Source of the DNA: Streptomyces xanthochromogenes
Lineage (GTDB): Bacteria > Actinomycetota > Actinomycetes > Streptomycetales > Streptomycetaceae
NCBI RefSeq assembly: GCF_014650455.1
Contig: NZ_BMUZ01000007.1
Location: 45,910 to 109,909 of the forward strand
Length of the DNA stretch: 64,000 bases
Direction of reading: 5' to 3'
The notes under the pieces were generated by a model, which saw only the letters and a program-made list of their open reading frames with translations, had not been told where the DNA came from and did not search any database. Position 1 is the first letter of the stretch, and the number at the start of each line of letters is the position of its first letter. Below are positions 26,563 to 35,592 of the stretch, piece by piece. A program made the position numbers and the translations under genes.

Positions 26563-27984
26563 TCAGCTGTCGAAGCCGAGGCCGACCCGGTCCATCGCCT
26601 TGAGCCACAGATTGCGCCGGCCGCCCCGCTCGTCGGCCCGGGCCAGCGACCACTTGGTGATGCCGATGCCCGCCCAGGCCACCGGCTCCGGCGGGAACGG
26701 CAGCGGCTTGGTGCGCACCATCTCCAGCTCGGTGCGCTCGGTGCGCTCACCCGCGAGCAGGTCGAGCATCACATCGGCGCCGAAGCGGGTCGCCCCCACC
26801 CCGAGCCCGGTGTATCCGGCCGCGTAGGCCACCCGGCCGCCGTGGGCGGTGCCGAAGAACGCCGAGAAGCGCGAGCACGTGTCGATCGCGCCGCCCCAGG
26901 CATGGCCGAAGCGGAGCCCCTCCAACTGCGGGAAGCAGTGGAAGAACTGCTCGGCGAGCTTGGCGTACGTCTCGGGCCGGTCGTCGTACTCGCTGCACAC
27001 CTTCCCGCCGTAGCTGTAGATCGCGTCGTAACCGCCCCACAGGATGCGGTTGTCCGCGGACAGACGGAAGTAGTGGAACTGGTTCGCCGCGTCCCCGAGC
27101 CCCTGGCGACCCTGCCACCCGATCGAGGCGAGCTGGGCCGCGTCCAGCGGTTCGGTCATCAGCGCGTAGTCGTACACCGGGACCGTGTACGGCCGCAGCC
27201 GCTTGACCAGCGAGGGGAACACATTGGTGCCGAGCGCGACATGCTCGGCCCGCACCTTGCCGTACGGGGTGCGTACGCCCATGCCGGTGCCGACCCGGGC
27301 CAGCGAGAGGCCCGGGGTGTGCTCGTAGATCCGTACGCCGAGCTCCAGGCAGGCCCGCTTCAGACCCCAGGCGAGCTTGGCCGGGTGGAGCATGGCGACG
27401 CCGTCGCGGTCCCAGAGCCCGCCGAGGAAGGTGGGCGAGTCGACCTGGGCGCGCAGCGCCTGCTCGTCGAGGAGTTCGAGCCCGCCGAAGCCGAGCCCGG
27501 TCGCCTCCTCGTACATCTCGTGCAGCTCTTCCAGCTGGTGCGGCTCGGTGGCCACGTCGATCTCGCCGGTGCGCTCGAAGTCGCAGTCGATCTCGTAGCG
27601 GGCGACCGCGTCCCCGATGGCGTCGAGGTTGGCCGCGCCGAGCTCTTCGAGCTGGGCGAGTTCGCCGGGCCAGCGGGCCAGGCCGTTGCCCAGGCCGTGG
27701 GTGAGCGAGGCGGCGCAGAAGCCGCCGTTGCGGCCGGAGGCGGCCCAGCCGATCTCCTTGCCCTCGATGAGGACGACCTCGCGGCCGGGCTCGCGCTCCT
27801 TGGCGATGAGCGCGGTCCACAGCCCGCTGTAGCCGCCGCCGACGACGAGGAGGTCGCACTTCTCGTCGCCGGTGAGGGCGGGCAGCGCCTCGGGGCGGCC
27901 GGGGTCCTCCAGCCAGAAGGGGACGGGCTTGGCGCCCGCCAGGGACTGGCGTGCTGCACTCTTCATGGCTCGGGTCACGGCCAT
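26563..27984 (-). CDS. FAD-dependent amine oxidase (DAO/PuuB-like)
   Basis: This is a 473-residue flavoprotein of the DAO family. The FAD-binding Rossmann motif is DLLVVGGGYSGLWTALIA near residue 40, followed by the acidic strand end VVLIEGKEIGWAASGRNGG. A late segment AAGYTGLGVGATRFGADVML closes the FAD site. Closest functional kin by layout are gamma-glutamylputrescine or polyamine oxidases, which release an aldehyde, ammonia and peroxide. The ATG at 27984 has a GAGGGAG site; an in-frame ATG at 27966 lacks one. It follows potC by 31 bp in the polyamine operon. The exact substrate is not proved. Confidence 0.9.
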   Translation of the reverse strand: MAVTRAMKSAARQSLAGAKPVPFWLEDPGRPEALPALTGDEKCDLLVVGGGYSGLWTALIAKEREPGREVVLIEGKEIGWAASGRNGGFCAASLTHGLGNGLARWPGELAQLEELGAANLDAIGDAVARYEIDCDFERTGEIDVATEPHQLEELHEMYEEATGLGFGGLELLDEQALRAQVDSPTFLGGLWDRDGVAMLHPAKLAWGLKRACLELGVRIYEHTPGLSLARVGTGMGVRTPYGKVRAEHVALGTNVFPSLVKRLRPYTVPVYDYALMTEPLDAAQLASIGWQGRQGLGDAANQFHYFRLSADNRILWGGYDAIYSYGGKVCSEYDDRPETYAKLAEQFFHCFPQLEGLRFGHAWGGAIDTCSRFSAFFGTAHGGRVAYAAGYTGLGVGATRFGADVMLDLLAGERTERTELEMVRTKPLPFPPEPVAWAGIGITKWSLARADERGGRRNLWLKAMDRVGLGFDS

Positions 27985-28015
27985 GATTTCCAACTCCCTC
28001 AGGAACTGCGTACGG

Positions 28016-28828
28016 TTACGCTTTCGCGCTGTTCTTGCGCCGGTTCGCAATGAATTGTCCGGCGGTGACCACCACGACGGCAACGATGAACATCGCCGTC
28101 CCGATGACGTTGATCTGCACGGGTGTGCCGCGCTGTGCCGAGCCCCACACGAACATGGGGAAGGTCACGGTGGAGCCCGCGTTGAAGTTGGTGATGATGA
28201 AGTCGTCGAAGGAGAGCGCGAAGGCGAGCAGCGCACCCGCCGCGATGCCGGGCGAGGCGATCGGCAGCGTCACCCGCAGGAACGTCTGGGCAGGACCCGC
28301 GTAGAGGTCGCGCGCGGCCTCTTCGAGCCTCGGGTCCATGGACATCACGCGGGCCTTGACGGCGGTGACGACGAAGCTGAGGCAGAACATGATGTGCGCG
28401 ATGAGAATGGTCCAGAAGCCCAGCTGCGCGCCCATGTTGAGGAAGAGCGTCAGCAGCGAGGCGGCCATCACGACCTCGGGCATCGCCATCGGCAGGAAGA
28501 TCAGCGAGTTGATCGCGCCGCGCGCCCGGAACCGGTAGCGGACCAGGGCGAAGGCGATCATGGTGCCGAGCACGGTCGCGCCGATCGTCGCCCAGAAGGC
28601 GATCTGCAGCGAGAGCGAGAGCGAGCCGCACATGTCGGCGACCCCGCAGGGGTCCTTCCAGGCGTCCGTGGAGAACCGCGTCCAGGAGTAGTTGAAGCGC
28701 CCGTTCGGCTTGTTGAACGAGAACACCATCACGACGACGTTCGGCAGGATCAGGTACGCGAGGGTCGCGAGCCCCCCGATGACCACGAGGTTGCGGCGCA
28801 GCCACTTGAGAATCGGCAGGTGAGTCAT
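28016..28828 (-). CDS. potC: Polyamine ABC transporter permease, PotC type
   Basis: This is a 270-residue inner-membrane permease with about six spans. The ABC permease loop (EAA motif) is visible as EEAARDLYAGPAQTFLRVTLP, which contacts the ATPase. The N-terminal span VVIGGLATLAYLILPNVVVMVFSFN and the last span IVAVVVVTAGQFIA bracket the protein. It partners with PotB to form the channel for spermidine or putrescine. Its start overlaps the potB stop (TGATG). The operon order is dehydrogenase, potD, potA, potB, potC, oxidase. Confidence 0.92.
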   Translation of the reverse strand: MTHLPILKWLRRNLVVIGGLATLAYLILPNVVVMVFSFNKPNGRFNYSWTRFSTDAWKDPCGVADMCGSLSLSLQIAFWATIGATVLGTMIAFALVRYRFRARGAINSLIFLPMAMPEVVMAASLLTLFLNMGAQLGFWTILIAHIMFCLSFVVTAVKARVMSMDPRLEEAARDLYAGPAQTFLRVTLPIASPGIAAGALLAFALSFDDFIITNFNAGSTVTFPMFVWGSAQRGTPVQINVIGTAMFIVAVVVVTAGQFIANRRKNSAKA

Positions 28829-29742
28829 CAGACCAAGTCCTCCGTCCCGGCTCGGCGGATGTAGACGGTGACCATGATCAGGACGATCGCCATCAGGATG
28901 AAGGAGAGGGCCGCGGCCGTCGGATAGTCGAGGACGCGCAGGAACTGCGACTGGATGACGTTGCCGACCATCTTCTGGTCGGTGGAACCGAGCAGTTCGG
29001 CGTTCACGTAGTCACCGCTGGCCGGGATGAAGGTGAGCAGCGTGCCCGAGACGACGCCGGGCATCGACAGCGGGAAGGTCACCTTGCGGAAGGTGGTGGC
29101 CGGCGTCGCGTACAGGTCGCCGGCCGCCTCGTGCAGGCGGGAGTCGATGCGTTCCAAGGAGGTGTACAGCGGCAGGATCATGAACGGCAGGAAGTTGTAG
29201 GTGAGTCCGCAGACCACCGCCATCGGCGTGGCCAGGACCCGGCTGCCCTCGGTCCAGCCGAGCCAGTTGGTGACGTCCAGGACGTGCAGGGTGGCGAGCG
29301 CGTGCACCACGGGCCCGCCGTCGGCCAGGATCGTCTTCCAGGCGAGGGTGCGGATGAGGAAGCTGGTGAAGAACGGCGCGATGACCAGGACCAGGACGAT
29401 GTTGCGCCAGCGGCCCGCCTTGAAGGCGATCAGATAGGCCAGCGGATAGCCGAGCAGCAGACAGAGCAGGGTCGCCGTGCCCGCGTACAGCAGGGACCGG
29501 ACGAACTGCGGGTAGTACTCCTTGAAGGCGTCCCAGTACGTCTGGAAGTGCCAGGTGACCTGGAAGCCCTTCTCCAGTGAGCCCGTCTGTACGGAGGTCG
29601 AGGCCTGGTACACCATCGGCAGCGCGAAGAACACGATCAGCCAGAGGATGCCGGGCAGCAGCAGCCAGTACGGGACGAGCCGCTTGCGGGTGGACGCCTT
29701 GCGCACGGTGGGTGCCGCGGGCGCCTCGGTCAGGGCGGTCAC
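28828..29742 (-). CDS. potB: Polyamine ABC transporter permease, PotB type
   Basis: This is a 304-residue permease with about six membrane spans; the first is YWLLLPGILWLIVFFALPMVY. The ATPase-contact loop reads HEAAGDLYATPATTFRKVTFP. The GTG start at 29742 (VTALTEAPAAP) overlaps the potA stop as GTGA, which fixes both the start and the coupling. Earlier frame extension into potA is not used. PotB and PotC together form the importer path. Confidence 0.92.
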   Translation of the reverse strand: MTALTEAPAAPTVRKASTRKRLVPYWLLLPGILWLIVFFALPMVYQASTSVQTGSLEKGFQVTWHFQTYWDAFKEYYPQFVRSLLYAGTATLLCLLLGYPLAYLIAFKAGRWRNIVLVLVIAPFFTSFLIRTLAWKTILADGGPVVHALATLHVLDVTNWLGWTEGSRVLATPMAVVCGLTYNFLPFMILPLYTSLERIDSRLHEAAGDLYATPATTFRKVTFPLSMPGVVSGTLLTFIPASGDYVNAELLGSTDQKMVGNVIQSQFLRVLDYPTAAALSFILMAIVLIMVTVYIRRAGTEDLV

Positions 29743-30890
29743 GCGGCGTCCTCGACCTTCTCGACGCCCGCGTCCTTGGCCTGCGCCGCGTCCAGGCCGA
29801 AGGTGTGCGCCGGGTTCCAGTGCAGGACGACCTCGGCGCCGGGCACGAGGCGGGTGTCGCGCTCGATGTTCTGCTCGTACACCGAAAGGCCGCTGCCCGC
29901 CGGGGAGTCGACGAGGTACTGGGTGGAGACACCGATGAAGGACGAGTCGACGATGCGGCCGGTGACGCGGTTGCGGCCGTCGGCGACGGCGCCCTCGTCG
30001 TCGCGGTGGGCGAGCGAGATCTTCTCGGGGCGCACACCGACCAGGAGCTTGCCGCCGCTGCTCGTGGCGGCCGAACATCGCCCGCCGGGCAGCCTGAGCT
30101 TGGCGCCGCCCGCGGTGACCACGACGTCCTCGCCGCTCTTCTCCACGACCTCGGCCTCGATGAGGTTGGAGGTGCCGAGGAAGTTCGCGACGAAGGTGGT
30201 CTTCGGGTTCTCGTACAACTCGGCCGGAGCACCGAGCTGTTCGACCCGGCCGCCGCTCATCACCGCGACGGTGTCGGCCATCGTCATGGCCTCCTCCTGG
30301 TCGTGGGTGACGTGCACGAAGGTGATGCCGACCTCGGTCTGGATGCGCTTGAGCTCCAGCTGCATCTGGCGGCGCAGCTTGAGGTCGAGGGCGCCGAGCG
30401 GCTCGTCCAGGAGCAGTACCTGGGGGTGGTTGATGAGCGCGCGGGCGACCGCGACGCGCTGCTGCTGGCCGCCGGAGAGCTGGTGCGGCTTGCGCTGCGC
30501 GAAGTCGCCGAGCTGGACGAGCTCCAGCATGTCGTCGACCTGCTTCTTCACCGACTTGATGCCCCGCCGGCGCAGCCCGAAGGCGATGTTCTCGGTGACG
30601 TTCAGATGCGGGAAGAGGGCGTACGACTGGAAGACGGTGTTCACCGGCCGCTTGTAGGGCGGCAGGTCGGTGACGTCCTTGTCGCCGAGGAAGACCGTGC
30701 CGGTGGTCGGCTCCTCAAGCCCGGCGATCATGCGGAGGGTGGTGGTCTTGCCGCAGCCGGACGCACCGAGCAGGGCGAAGAACGAGCCCTGCGGGACGGT
30801 CAGTTCGAGCGGATGGACGGCGGTGAAGGAGCCGTACGTCTTGCTGATCCCGGTGAGGCGGACGTCGCCGCCTGCGGTGCTGTCAGTCAT
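29739..30890 (-). CDS. potA: Polyamine ABC transporter ATP-binding protein, PotA type
   Basis: This 383-residue ATPase drives polyamine import. Intact motifs are visible: Walker A GASGCGKTT near residue 41, Q-loop in TVFQSYALFPHL, signature LSGGQQQRVAVARAL, Walker B LLLDEPLGALD, and the H-loop HVTHDQEEA. A C-terminal TOBE-type domain (about 250-370, with LLVGVRPEKISLAH) fits the PotA/CUT1 group. It is separated from potD by 186 bp containing a small hairpin and repeat fragment, and overlaps potB by four bases. Confidence 0.93.
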   Translation of the reverse strand: MTDSTAGGDVRLTGISKTYGSFTAVHPLELTVPQGSFFALLGASGCGKTTTLRMIAGLEEPTTGTVFLGDKDVTDLPPYKRPVNTVFQSYALFPHLNVTENIAFGLRRRGIKSVKKQVDDMLELVQLGDFAQRKPHQLSGGQQQRVAVARALINHPQVLLLDEPLGALDLKLRRQMQLELKRIQTEVGITFVHVTHDQEEAMTMADTVAVMSGGRVEQLGAPAELYENPKTTFVANFLGTSNLIEAEVVEKSGEDVVVTAGGAKLRLPGGRCSAATSSGGKLLVGVRPEKISLAHRDDEGAVADGRNRVTGRIVDSSFIGVSTQYLVDSPAGSGLSVYEQNIERDTRLVPGAEVVLHWNPAHTFGLDAAQAKDAGVEKVEDAA

Positions 30891-30934
30891 GGGTGGGGTC
30901 CCAGGGGGTGTCGAGGGAGAGGGAGGGGGCCAAA

Positions 30935-30950
30935 CGCCCCGAAAGGGGCG
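30935..30950 (-). terminator. Small hairpin between potD and potA
   Basis: A six-base stem CGCCCC/GGGGCG closes a four-base loop. It is part of a partial intergenic repeat (about 30935-31065) that also holds GATGGGGGTCCCCCC and GGACGTGGGGG pieces. It may lower readthrough from the receptor gene into the transporter genes; this is inference. Confidence 0.4.
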
Positions 30951-31076
30951 CGGGGCTGTGACATGGTGCGGCTGCGCAGCGATGGGGGTCCCCCCTGTTC
31001 GAGCGAAGCCGAGGACGTGGGGGCGCGATCGGCCGCAACGGACCGCGCACCTGTGAACTCGGGTCCCGCGGAGCGC

Positions 31077-32327
31077 TCACGCTCCGATGAGCCTGGAGAA
31101 CTTCTGCTCGTACGCCGTCTCCTCGGCCTCGCTGAGCGAGCGGAAGGAGTGGGACTTCGCGGCCATCGCCTTGTCCGGCAGGATCAGTTCGTTCGCCGCC
31201 AGCGCCGGGTCGATCTTGGCGAGTTCGTCGCGGACCCCGTCGACCGGGCACTGGTAGTTGATGAACGCGGCGAGCTTCGCCGCGACCGGCAGCTCGTAGT
31301 AGTAGTCGATGAGCTTCTCCGCGTTGCCCTGGTGCCGGGCCTTCGCCGGGACGAGCAGGTTGTCGCTGGAGGTCATGTAACCCGCCGCCGGAATCGCGTA
31401 CTTGATGTCCGGGTTGTCGGCGCGCAGCTGCGTTACGTCGCCGCCCCAGGCCACACAGGCCGCGAGGTCGCCCTTCACCAGGTCGCCGGTGTAGTCGTTG
31501 CCGGTGAAGCGGCGGATCTGCTTCGAGTCGACGCCCTTCTGGAGCCGCCCGATCGCCGCGTCGAAGTCGGCGTCGGTGAACTTCGCGGGATCCTTGCCGA
31601 GGTCGAGCAGGGTCATGCCGACCGAGTCGCGCATCTCGGACAGGAAGCCGACGCGGCCCTTGAGGGTCGGGTCGTCGAGCAGCTGCGTGATCGAGTCGAC
31701 CTTCTTGCCGCCGGTCGCCTTGGAGTTGTAGGCGATGACGGTCGGGATGCCGGTCCAGGGATAGGAGTAGGCGCGGCCGGGGTCCCAGTCGGGCGACCGG
31801 AACTGGGGGGCGAGGTTGGCGTAGGCGTGGGGCAGGTGCGCGGGGTCGAGCTGCTGCGCCCAGCCGAGCCGGATGAGCCGGGCGGCGAGCCAGTCGGTGA
31901 GCACGACGAGGTCCCGGCCGGTGTCCTGGCCGGCCGCGAGCTGCGGCTTGATCTTCCCGAAGAACTCGACGTTGTCGTTGATGTCCTCGGTGTACTTGAC
32001 CTGGATGCCGGTGCGGCGGGTGAACTCGTCCAGCGTCGGATGGTGCTTCTTGTCGTCGCTGATGTCCATGTACTGCGTCCAGTTGGAGAAGTTGACCTCC
32101 TTCTCCTGCGCGGAGTGGTCCGCGTTGGACGGTCCGGTGCCGTTCTCCTTCTTGGCCGCCGGGATGCCGCACGCGCTCAGGGTGGCGAGGCCGCCGACGG
32201 TGAGCGCGCCGACGCCCGAGGCGCGCAGCAGGGAACGGCGGGTCAGGGCGCCCCGGCCATTGGTCAAGCTGCGCCGGACGGCGGCCAGTTGGGCCGCCGA
32301 CAGGCTTTCGGGCTCGTACTGCTCCAT
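31077..32327 (-). CDS. potD: Polyamine-binding lipoprotein, PotD type (receptor 1)
   Basis: This is a 416-residue periplasm-facing receptor. The N-terminus has a long lead, then TRRSLLRASGVGALTVGGLATLSACG, which combines a twin-arginine motif with a lipobox, so it is probably a Tat-exported lipoprotein. The mature part matches PotD/PotF: VNFSNWTQYMDIS, then KYTEDINDNVEFFGKI, and later FTGNDYTGDLVKGDLAACVAWGGD. It is encoded directly ahead of potABC and behind a dehydrogenase gene. A second PotD-like gene (38044-39240) may share the same importer. The ligand is not certain from sequence. Confidence 0.92.
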   Translation of the reverse strand: MEQYEPESLSAAQLAAVRRSLTNGRGALTRRSLLRASGVGALTVGGLATLSACGIPAAKKENGTGPSNADHSAQEKEVNFSNWTQYMDISDDKKHHPTLDEFTRRTGIQVKYTEDINDNVEFFGKIKPQLAAGQDTGRDLVVLTDWLAARLIRLGWAQQLDPAHLPHAYANLAPQFRSPDWDPGRAYSYPWTGIPTVIAYNSKATGGKKVDSITQLLDDPTLKGRVGFLSEMRDSVGMTLLDLGKDPAKFTDADFDAAIGRLQKGVDSKQIRRFTGNDYTGDLVKGDLAACVAWGGDVTQLRADNPDIKYAIPAAGYMTSSDNLLVPAKARHQGNAEKLIDYYYELPVAAKLAAFINYQCPVDGVRDELAKIDPALAANELILPDKAMAAKSHSFRSLSEAEETAYEQKFSRLIGA

Positions 32328-32377
32328 GCGCTGTATGCCCTTTCGGGTGGGTTCGGTGGCCTGGTCGGGCCGCCTCT

Positions 32378-33919
32378 TTATCGGTCCCCGAAGATCGTGC
32401 GGTGCCAGTCCTTCCTGGCGACCGCTGTGTTGTCGTACATCACGTGCTTGACCTGCGTGTACTCCTCGAAGGAATACGCCGACATGTCCTTTCCGTAGCC
32501 GCTCGCCTTGTAGCCGCCGTGCGGCATCTCGCTGAGGATCGGGATGTGGTCGTTGACCCAGACGCAGCCCGCCTTGATCTCGCGGGTGGCCCGCCCGGTG
32601 CGGTACACGTCCCGGCTCCAGGCGGAGGCGGCGAGACCGTAGGGGGTGTCGTTGGCGAGCGCGATGCCCTCGTCGTCGGTGTCGAAGGGCAGCACCACCA
32701 GGACCGGGCCGAAGATCTCGTCCTGGACGACCTCGCTGTCCTGGGGCGCGTCCACGATGAGGGTGGGCCGGTAGTAGGCGCCGTCGCCCTCGGGGGCCTC
32801 GCCGCCGGTGACGATCCGGGCGTAGCTCCTGGCCCGCTCGACGAAGGCGGCGACGCGGTCGCGGTGGACGTGCGAGATCAGCGGGCCGAGGTCGGTGTCC
32901 TCGCGGAAGGGGTCGCCGAGCCGGACCGTCTCCATGAGGGCGGCGACCTGGGCGACGAAGGCCTCGTACAGCGGGCGCTGGACGTAGGCGCGGGTGGCGG
33001 CGGTGCAGTCCTGGCCGGAGTTGATGAGCGAGGCGGCGACCGCGCCGTGCACGGCAGCCTCCAGGTCGGCGTCGTCGAAGACCACGAAGGGCGCCTTGCC
33101 GCCGAGCTCCAGGTGGAGCCGCTTGACGGTCCGGGTGGCGATCTCGGCGACGCGCTTGCCGACGCCGGTGGACCCGGTGAAGGAGGTCATCACGACGTCG
33201 GGGTGGCCGACGAGGTGCTCGCCGGCGTCCTGGCCGGCGCCGGTGACGATGTTGATCACACCGTCCGGGATGCCGGCCTCCTTGGCGGCCTCGGCGAACA
33301 GGAGCGAGGTCAGCGGGGTGGTCTCGGCGGGCTTGAGGACGATGGTGTTGCCCGCCGCGATCGCCGGAAGGATCTTCCAGGCGGCCATCTGGAGCGGGTA
33401 GTTCCAGGGCGCGATGGAACCGACGACACCGATGGGCTCACGCCGGACGTACGAGGTGTGGTCGCCCTCGTACTCCCCGGCCGACCTGCCCTCCAGGTGC
33501 CGGGCCGCGCCCGCGAAGAACGCGGTGTTGTCGATGGTGCCCGGCACGTCGAACTCGCGGCTCAGCTTGATCGGCTTGCCGCACTGGAGGGACTCGGCCT
33601 GCGCGAACTCCTCGGCCCGCTCGGCGAGCACCTCCGCGAACCGGTACAGGGCGGCGGAGCGCTCGCCGGGGGTGGCGCCGGACCAGCCGGGGAAGGCCTC
33701 CTTGGCCGCGGCGACCGCGGCGTCGACATCGGCGGTGCCCGCGAGCTCGTACGAGTAGACCGTGTCCCCCGTGGCCGGATCGACGACCGCGTGCCGGCGC
33801 CCGGAGGTGCCGGGGCGCAGCCGCCCCCCGATGTACTGGGCGCCGGCCGCGAAGCGGTCCTGCGCGGGGAAGCGGTCCTTGGCGGGGGTGCTGTTGCCGT
33901 TGCCGGTGTCGGTGTCCAT
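32378..33919 (-). CDS. Aldehyde dehydrogenase, aminobutyraldehyde type (second of three)
   Basis: This is a 513-residue ALDH. The catalytic Cys is in NSGQDCTAATRAYV and the base Glu in LHLELGGKAPFVVFDDADLE; the Rossmann segment is GSIAPWNYPLQMAAWKI. The C-terminus HGGYKASGYGKDMSAYSFEEY is typical of gamma-aminobutyraldehyde and betaine-aldehyde dehydrogenases. The start is ATG at 33919 or GTG at 33928 (adding three residues); neither has a clear ribosome-binding site. The gene heads the polyamine transporter operon. The last 50 bp before potD hold no terminator, so cotranscription is likely. An inverted repeat lies upstream (33993-34028). Confidence 0.9.
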   Translation of the reverse strand: MDTDTGNGNSTPAKDRFPAQDRFAAGAQYIGGRLRPGTSGRRHAVVDPATGDTVYSYELAGTADVDAAVAAAKEAFPGWSGATPGERSAALYRFAEVLAERAEEFAQAESLQCGKPIKLSREFDVPGTIDNTAFFAGAARHLEGRSAGEYEGDHTSYVRREPIGVVGSIAPWNYPLQMAAWKILPAIAAGNTIVLKPAETTPLTSLLFAEAAKEAGIPDGVINIVTGAGQDAGEHLVGHPDVVMTSFTGSTGVGKRVAEIATRTVKRLHLELGGKAPFVVFDDADLEAAVHGAVAASLINSGQDCTAATRAYVQRPLYEAFVAQVAALMETVRLGDPFREDTDLGPLISHVHRDRVAAFVERARSYARIVTGGEAPEGDGAYYRPTLIVDAPQDSEVVQDEIFGPVLVVLPFDTDDEGIALANDTPYGLAASAWSRDVYRTGRATREIKAGCVWVNDHIPILSEMPHGGYKASGYGKDMSAYSFEEYTQVKHVMYDNTAVARKDWHRTIFGDR

Positions 33920-33992
33920 GTCGCCCACGTTCTTCGTAGCTTCAGCTCGATTTGAGTGCCGATCCTGACAGAGGCACATCTGGCCAACAAGT

Positions 33993-34028
33993 GATTCCGT
34001 TGTTGCCTTTTGGTTACGCGACGGAATC
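33993..34028. promoter_or_regulatory. Inverted repeat ahead of the polyamine operon
   Basis: GATTCCGT (33993-34000) faces ACGGAATC (34021-34028) across a 20-base gap, in the 181-bp divergent space between the dehydrogenase and NADAR genes. It could be an operator for a local regulator. No known consensus is matched. Confidence 0.4.
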
Positions 34029-34100
34029 TGTCGACCATGTGTCGCGTCGGAGCCGTAATGGCCCGACGGAGTGTCAGTGGCGCCTGCCAGACTCGCATGC

Positions 34101-34664
34101 ATGAACGAGTACACGGGGGACCGCGCGGCGCTGGACGAGCTGATCGCGCAGGTCAAGAAGGGCGACCGGATCAAGTATCTGCACTTCTGGGGGCACCGGC
34201 CGCAGCGGGACGGGTCCCTGGGCCCGAGCTGTTTCAGCCAGTGGTGGCCCTCGCCCTTCACGGTCGAGGGCGTCCGTTACGCCACCGCCGAGCACTGGAT
34301 GATGGCGTCGAAGGCCCGCCTGTTCGGCGACCCGGAGGCGGAGCGCGCGGCGATCGACGCGGCGAATCCGGCGCTCGCGAAGAGGGCGGGCCGCCTGGTG
34401 CGGGGCTTCGACGACGAGGTGTGGCGCCGGGAGCGCTACGGCATCGTCCTGGCCGGCAGCCTGCACAAGTTCGGTCAGGACGAGGCGCTGCGGGGGTATC
34501 TGCTCGGCACCGGGAGCCGGGTCCTGGTCGAGGCGAGCCCGATGGACCGGATCTGGGGCATAGGACTTGCGGCGGACGCACCCGAGGCGGCGGACCCGCA
34601 GCGGTGGCGTGGCCTGAACCTCCTGGGCTTCGCGCTGACGGAGGCGCGACAGCGGCTGGGCTGA
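34101..34664 (+). CDS. NADAR family protein
   Basis: This is a 187-residue soluble protein of the NADAR/YbiA family (N-glycosidases linked to ADP-ribose or riboflavin metabolism). Signatures are FWGHRP near the start, FSQWWPSPFTVEGVRYATAE, EHWMMASKARLFGD, and MDRIWGIGLA near the C-terminus. CAGACT lies seven bases before the ATG, so a leaderless transcript is likely. It is divergent from the polyamine operon and is not obviously linked to it. The substrate is unproven. Confidence 0.9.
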   Translation: MNEYTGDRAALDELIAQVKKGDRIKYLHFWGHRPQRDGSLGPSCFSQWWPSPFTVEGVRYATAEHWMMASKARLFGDPEAERAAIDAANPALAKRAGRLVRGFDDEVWRRERYGIVLAGSLHKFGQDEALRGYLLGTGSRVLVEASPMDRIWGIGLAADAPEAADPQRWRGLNLLGFALTEARQRLG

Positions 34665-34752
34665 GGCGGGGGGCGTACCCGGGTCCGGCCGGGCGCGGGC
34701 CCGGTCCGGGCGGAGGGTGCCTCGCGGGCCCCCTCCCCCGGGCGGGAGCCGC

Positions 34753-35451
34753 TCAGCGGGCCAGGACGCCCGACGACAGGAAGTTCGAGTAGTCGTAGCT
34801 GGTGGGGTGGTCCAGCGAGCCGGTCGCGATCACGATGACGAGGAGCGCGACACCGAGCACGATGGAGATGATGCCCAGGGTGATGCCCGCCAGGGACTGC
34901 CCCCGGTTGTTCGCCTCACCGCGCGCGACCCGGCCCTTGCCGAGCATCCCGAAGATCAGCGCCAGAGTCCCGAGCACGATGCCCGCGATACCGATCGTGC
35001 AGAACAGGAGGACACAGCCGATGATGCCGAGCACCATCCCGGCGGTGCCGAACCCGTTCTGCGGCGCGGTCATCCCGGTGAAGCCCGGGTAGCCGTAGAC
35101 GGGCTGCTGGCCCGGGTAGCCCGGGTAGCCCTGTCCGGGCTGCTGCGGGTAGGCGGGGTAGCCGTAGCTGCCGGGGGCCGCCTGTCCCGGTGCGGGCGGC
35201 GGGGTCGGGCCGCCGTAGCCGCTGCCGGGAGCCTGTTGCCCGGGTGCGCCCGGGAACGGACCCTGGGCCGGGGCGCCGGGGGCTCCCTGCGGCGGGGCGG
35301 GGTACTGTCCCTCGGTCGGCGTGCCGGGCATGGAGACGACCGTCTGCTGGTCGTGCACCGACGGCTTGTCCAGCGGGACCTTGCGCTCCGGCGGAGCCCA
35401 GGGGTCGCGGGGCTCCTGGCCTCCCGACGGCTGCTGGGTGTTGTCTGACAT
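34753..35451 (-). CDS. DUF4190-type membrane protein with Pro/Gly/Tyr-rich N-terminus
   Basis: This is a 232-residue protein. Residues about 1-135 are low-complexity (Pro, Gly, Gln, Tyr, with YPGYPG-like repeats) and face the cytoplasm. Two membrane spans follow near GMVLGIIGCVLLFCTIGIAG and SLAGITLGIISIVLGVALLV, joined by a basic loop GKGRVARGEANNRGQS, as in DUF4190 proteins. The ATG at 35451 (MSDNTQQPSG) is chosen over longer starts. The function of the family is unknown. It is divergent from the deaminase gene at 35593. Confidence 0.85.
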   Translation of the reverse strand: MSDNTQQPSGGQEPRDPWAPPERKVPLDKPSVHDQQTVVSMPGTPTEGQYPAPPQGAPGAPAQGPFPGAPGQQAPGSGYGGPTPPPAPGQAAPGSYGYPAYPQQPGQGYPGYPGQQPVYGYPGFTGMTAPQNGFGTAGMVLGIIGCVLLFCTIGIAGIVLGTLALIFGMLGKGRVARGEANNRGQSLAGITLGIISIVLGVALLVIVIATGSLDHPTSYDYSNFLSSGVLAR

Positions 35452-35592
35452 GGGCCTCCCCCATCGTGGTTCCGTCATGCTACGGCCAAGGGTTCCGGGC
35501 GGGTGCGCCCGGCCTACCATGATCCCCGACCGGCGAAGGCCGTACGACGCCCATCGCGCGAGGACCCTCGCGGCAGACCCATGGAGGACCCC

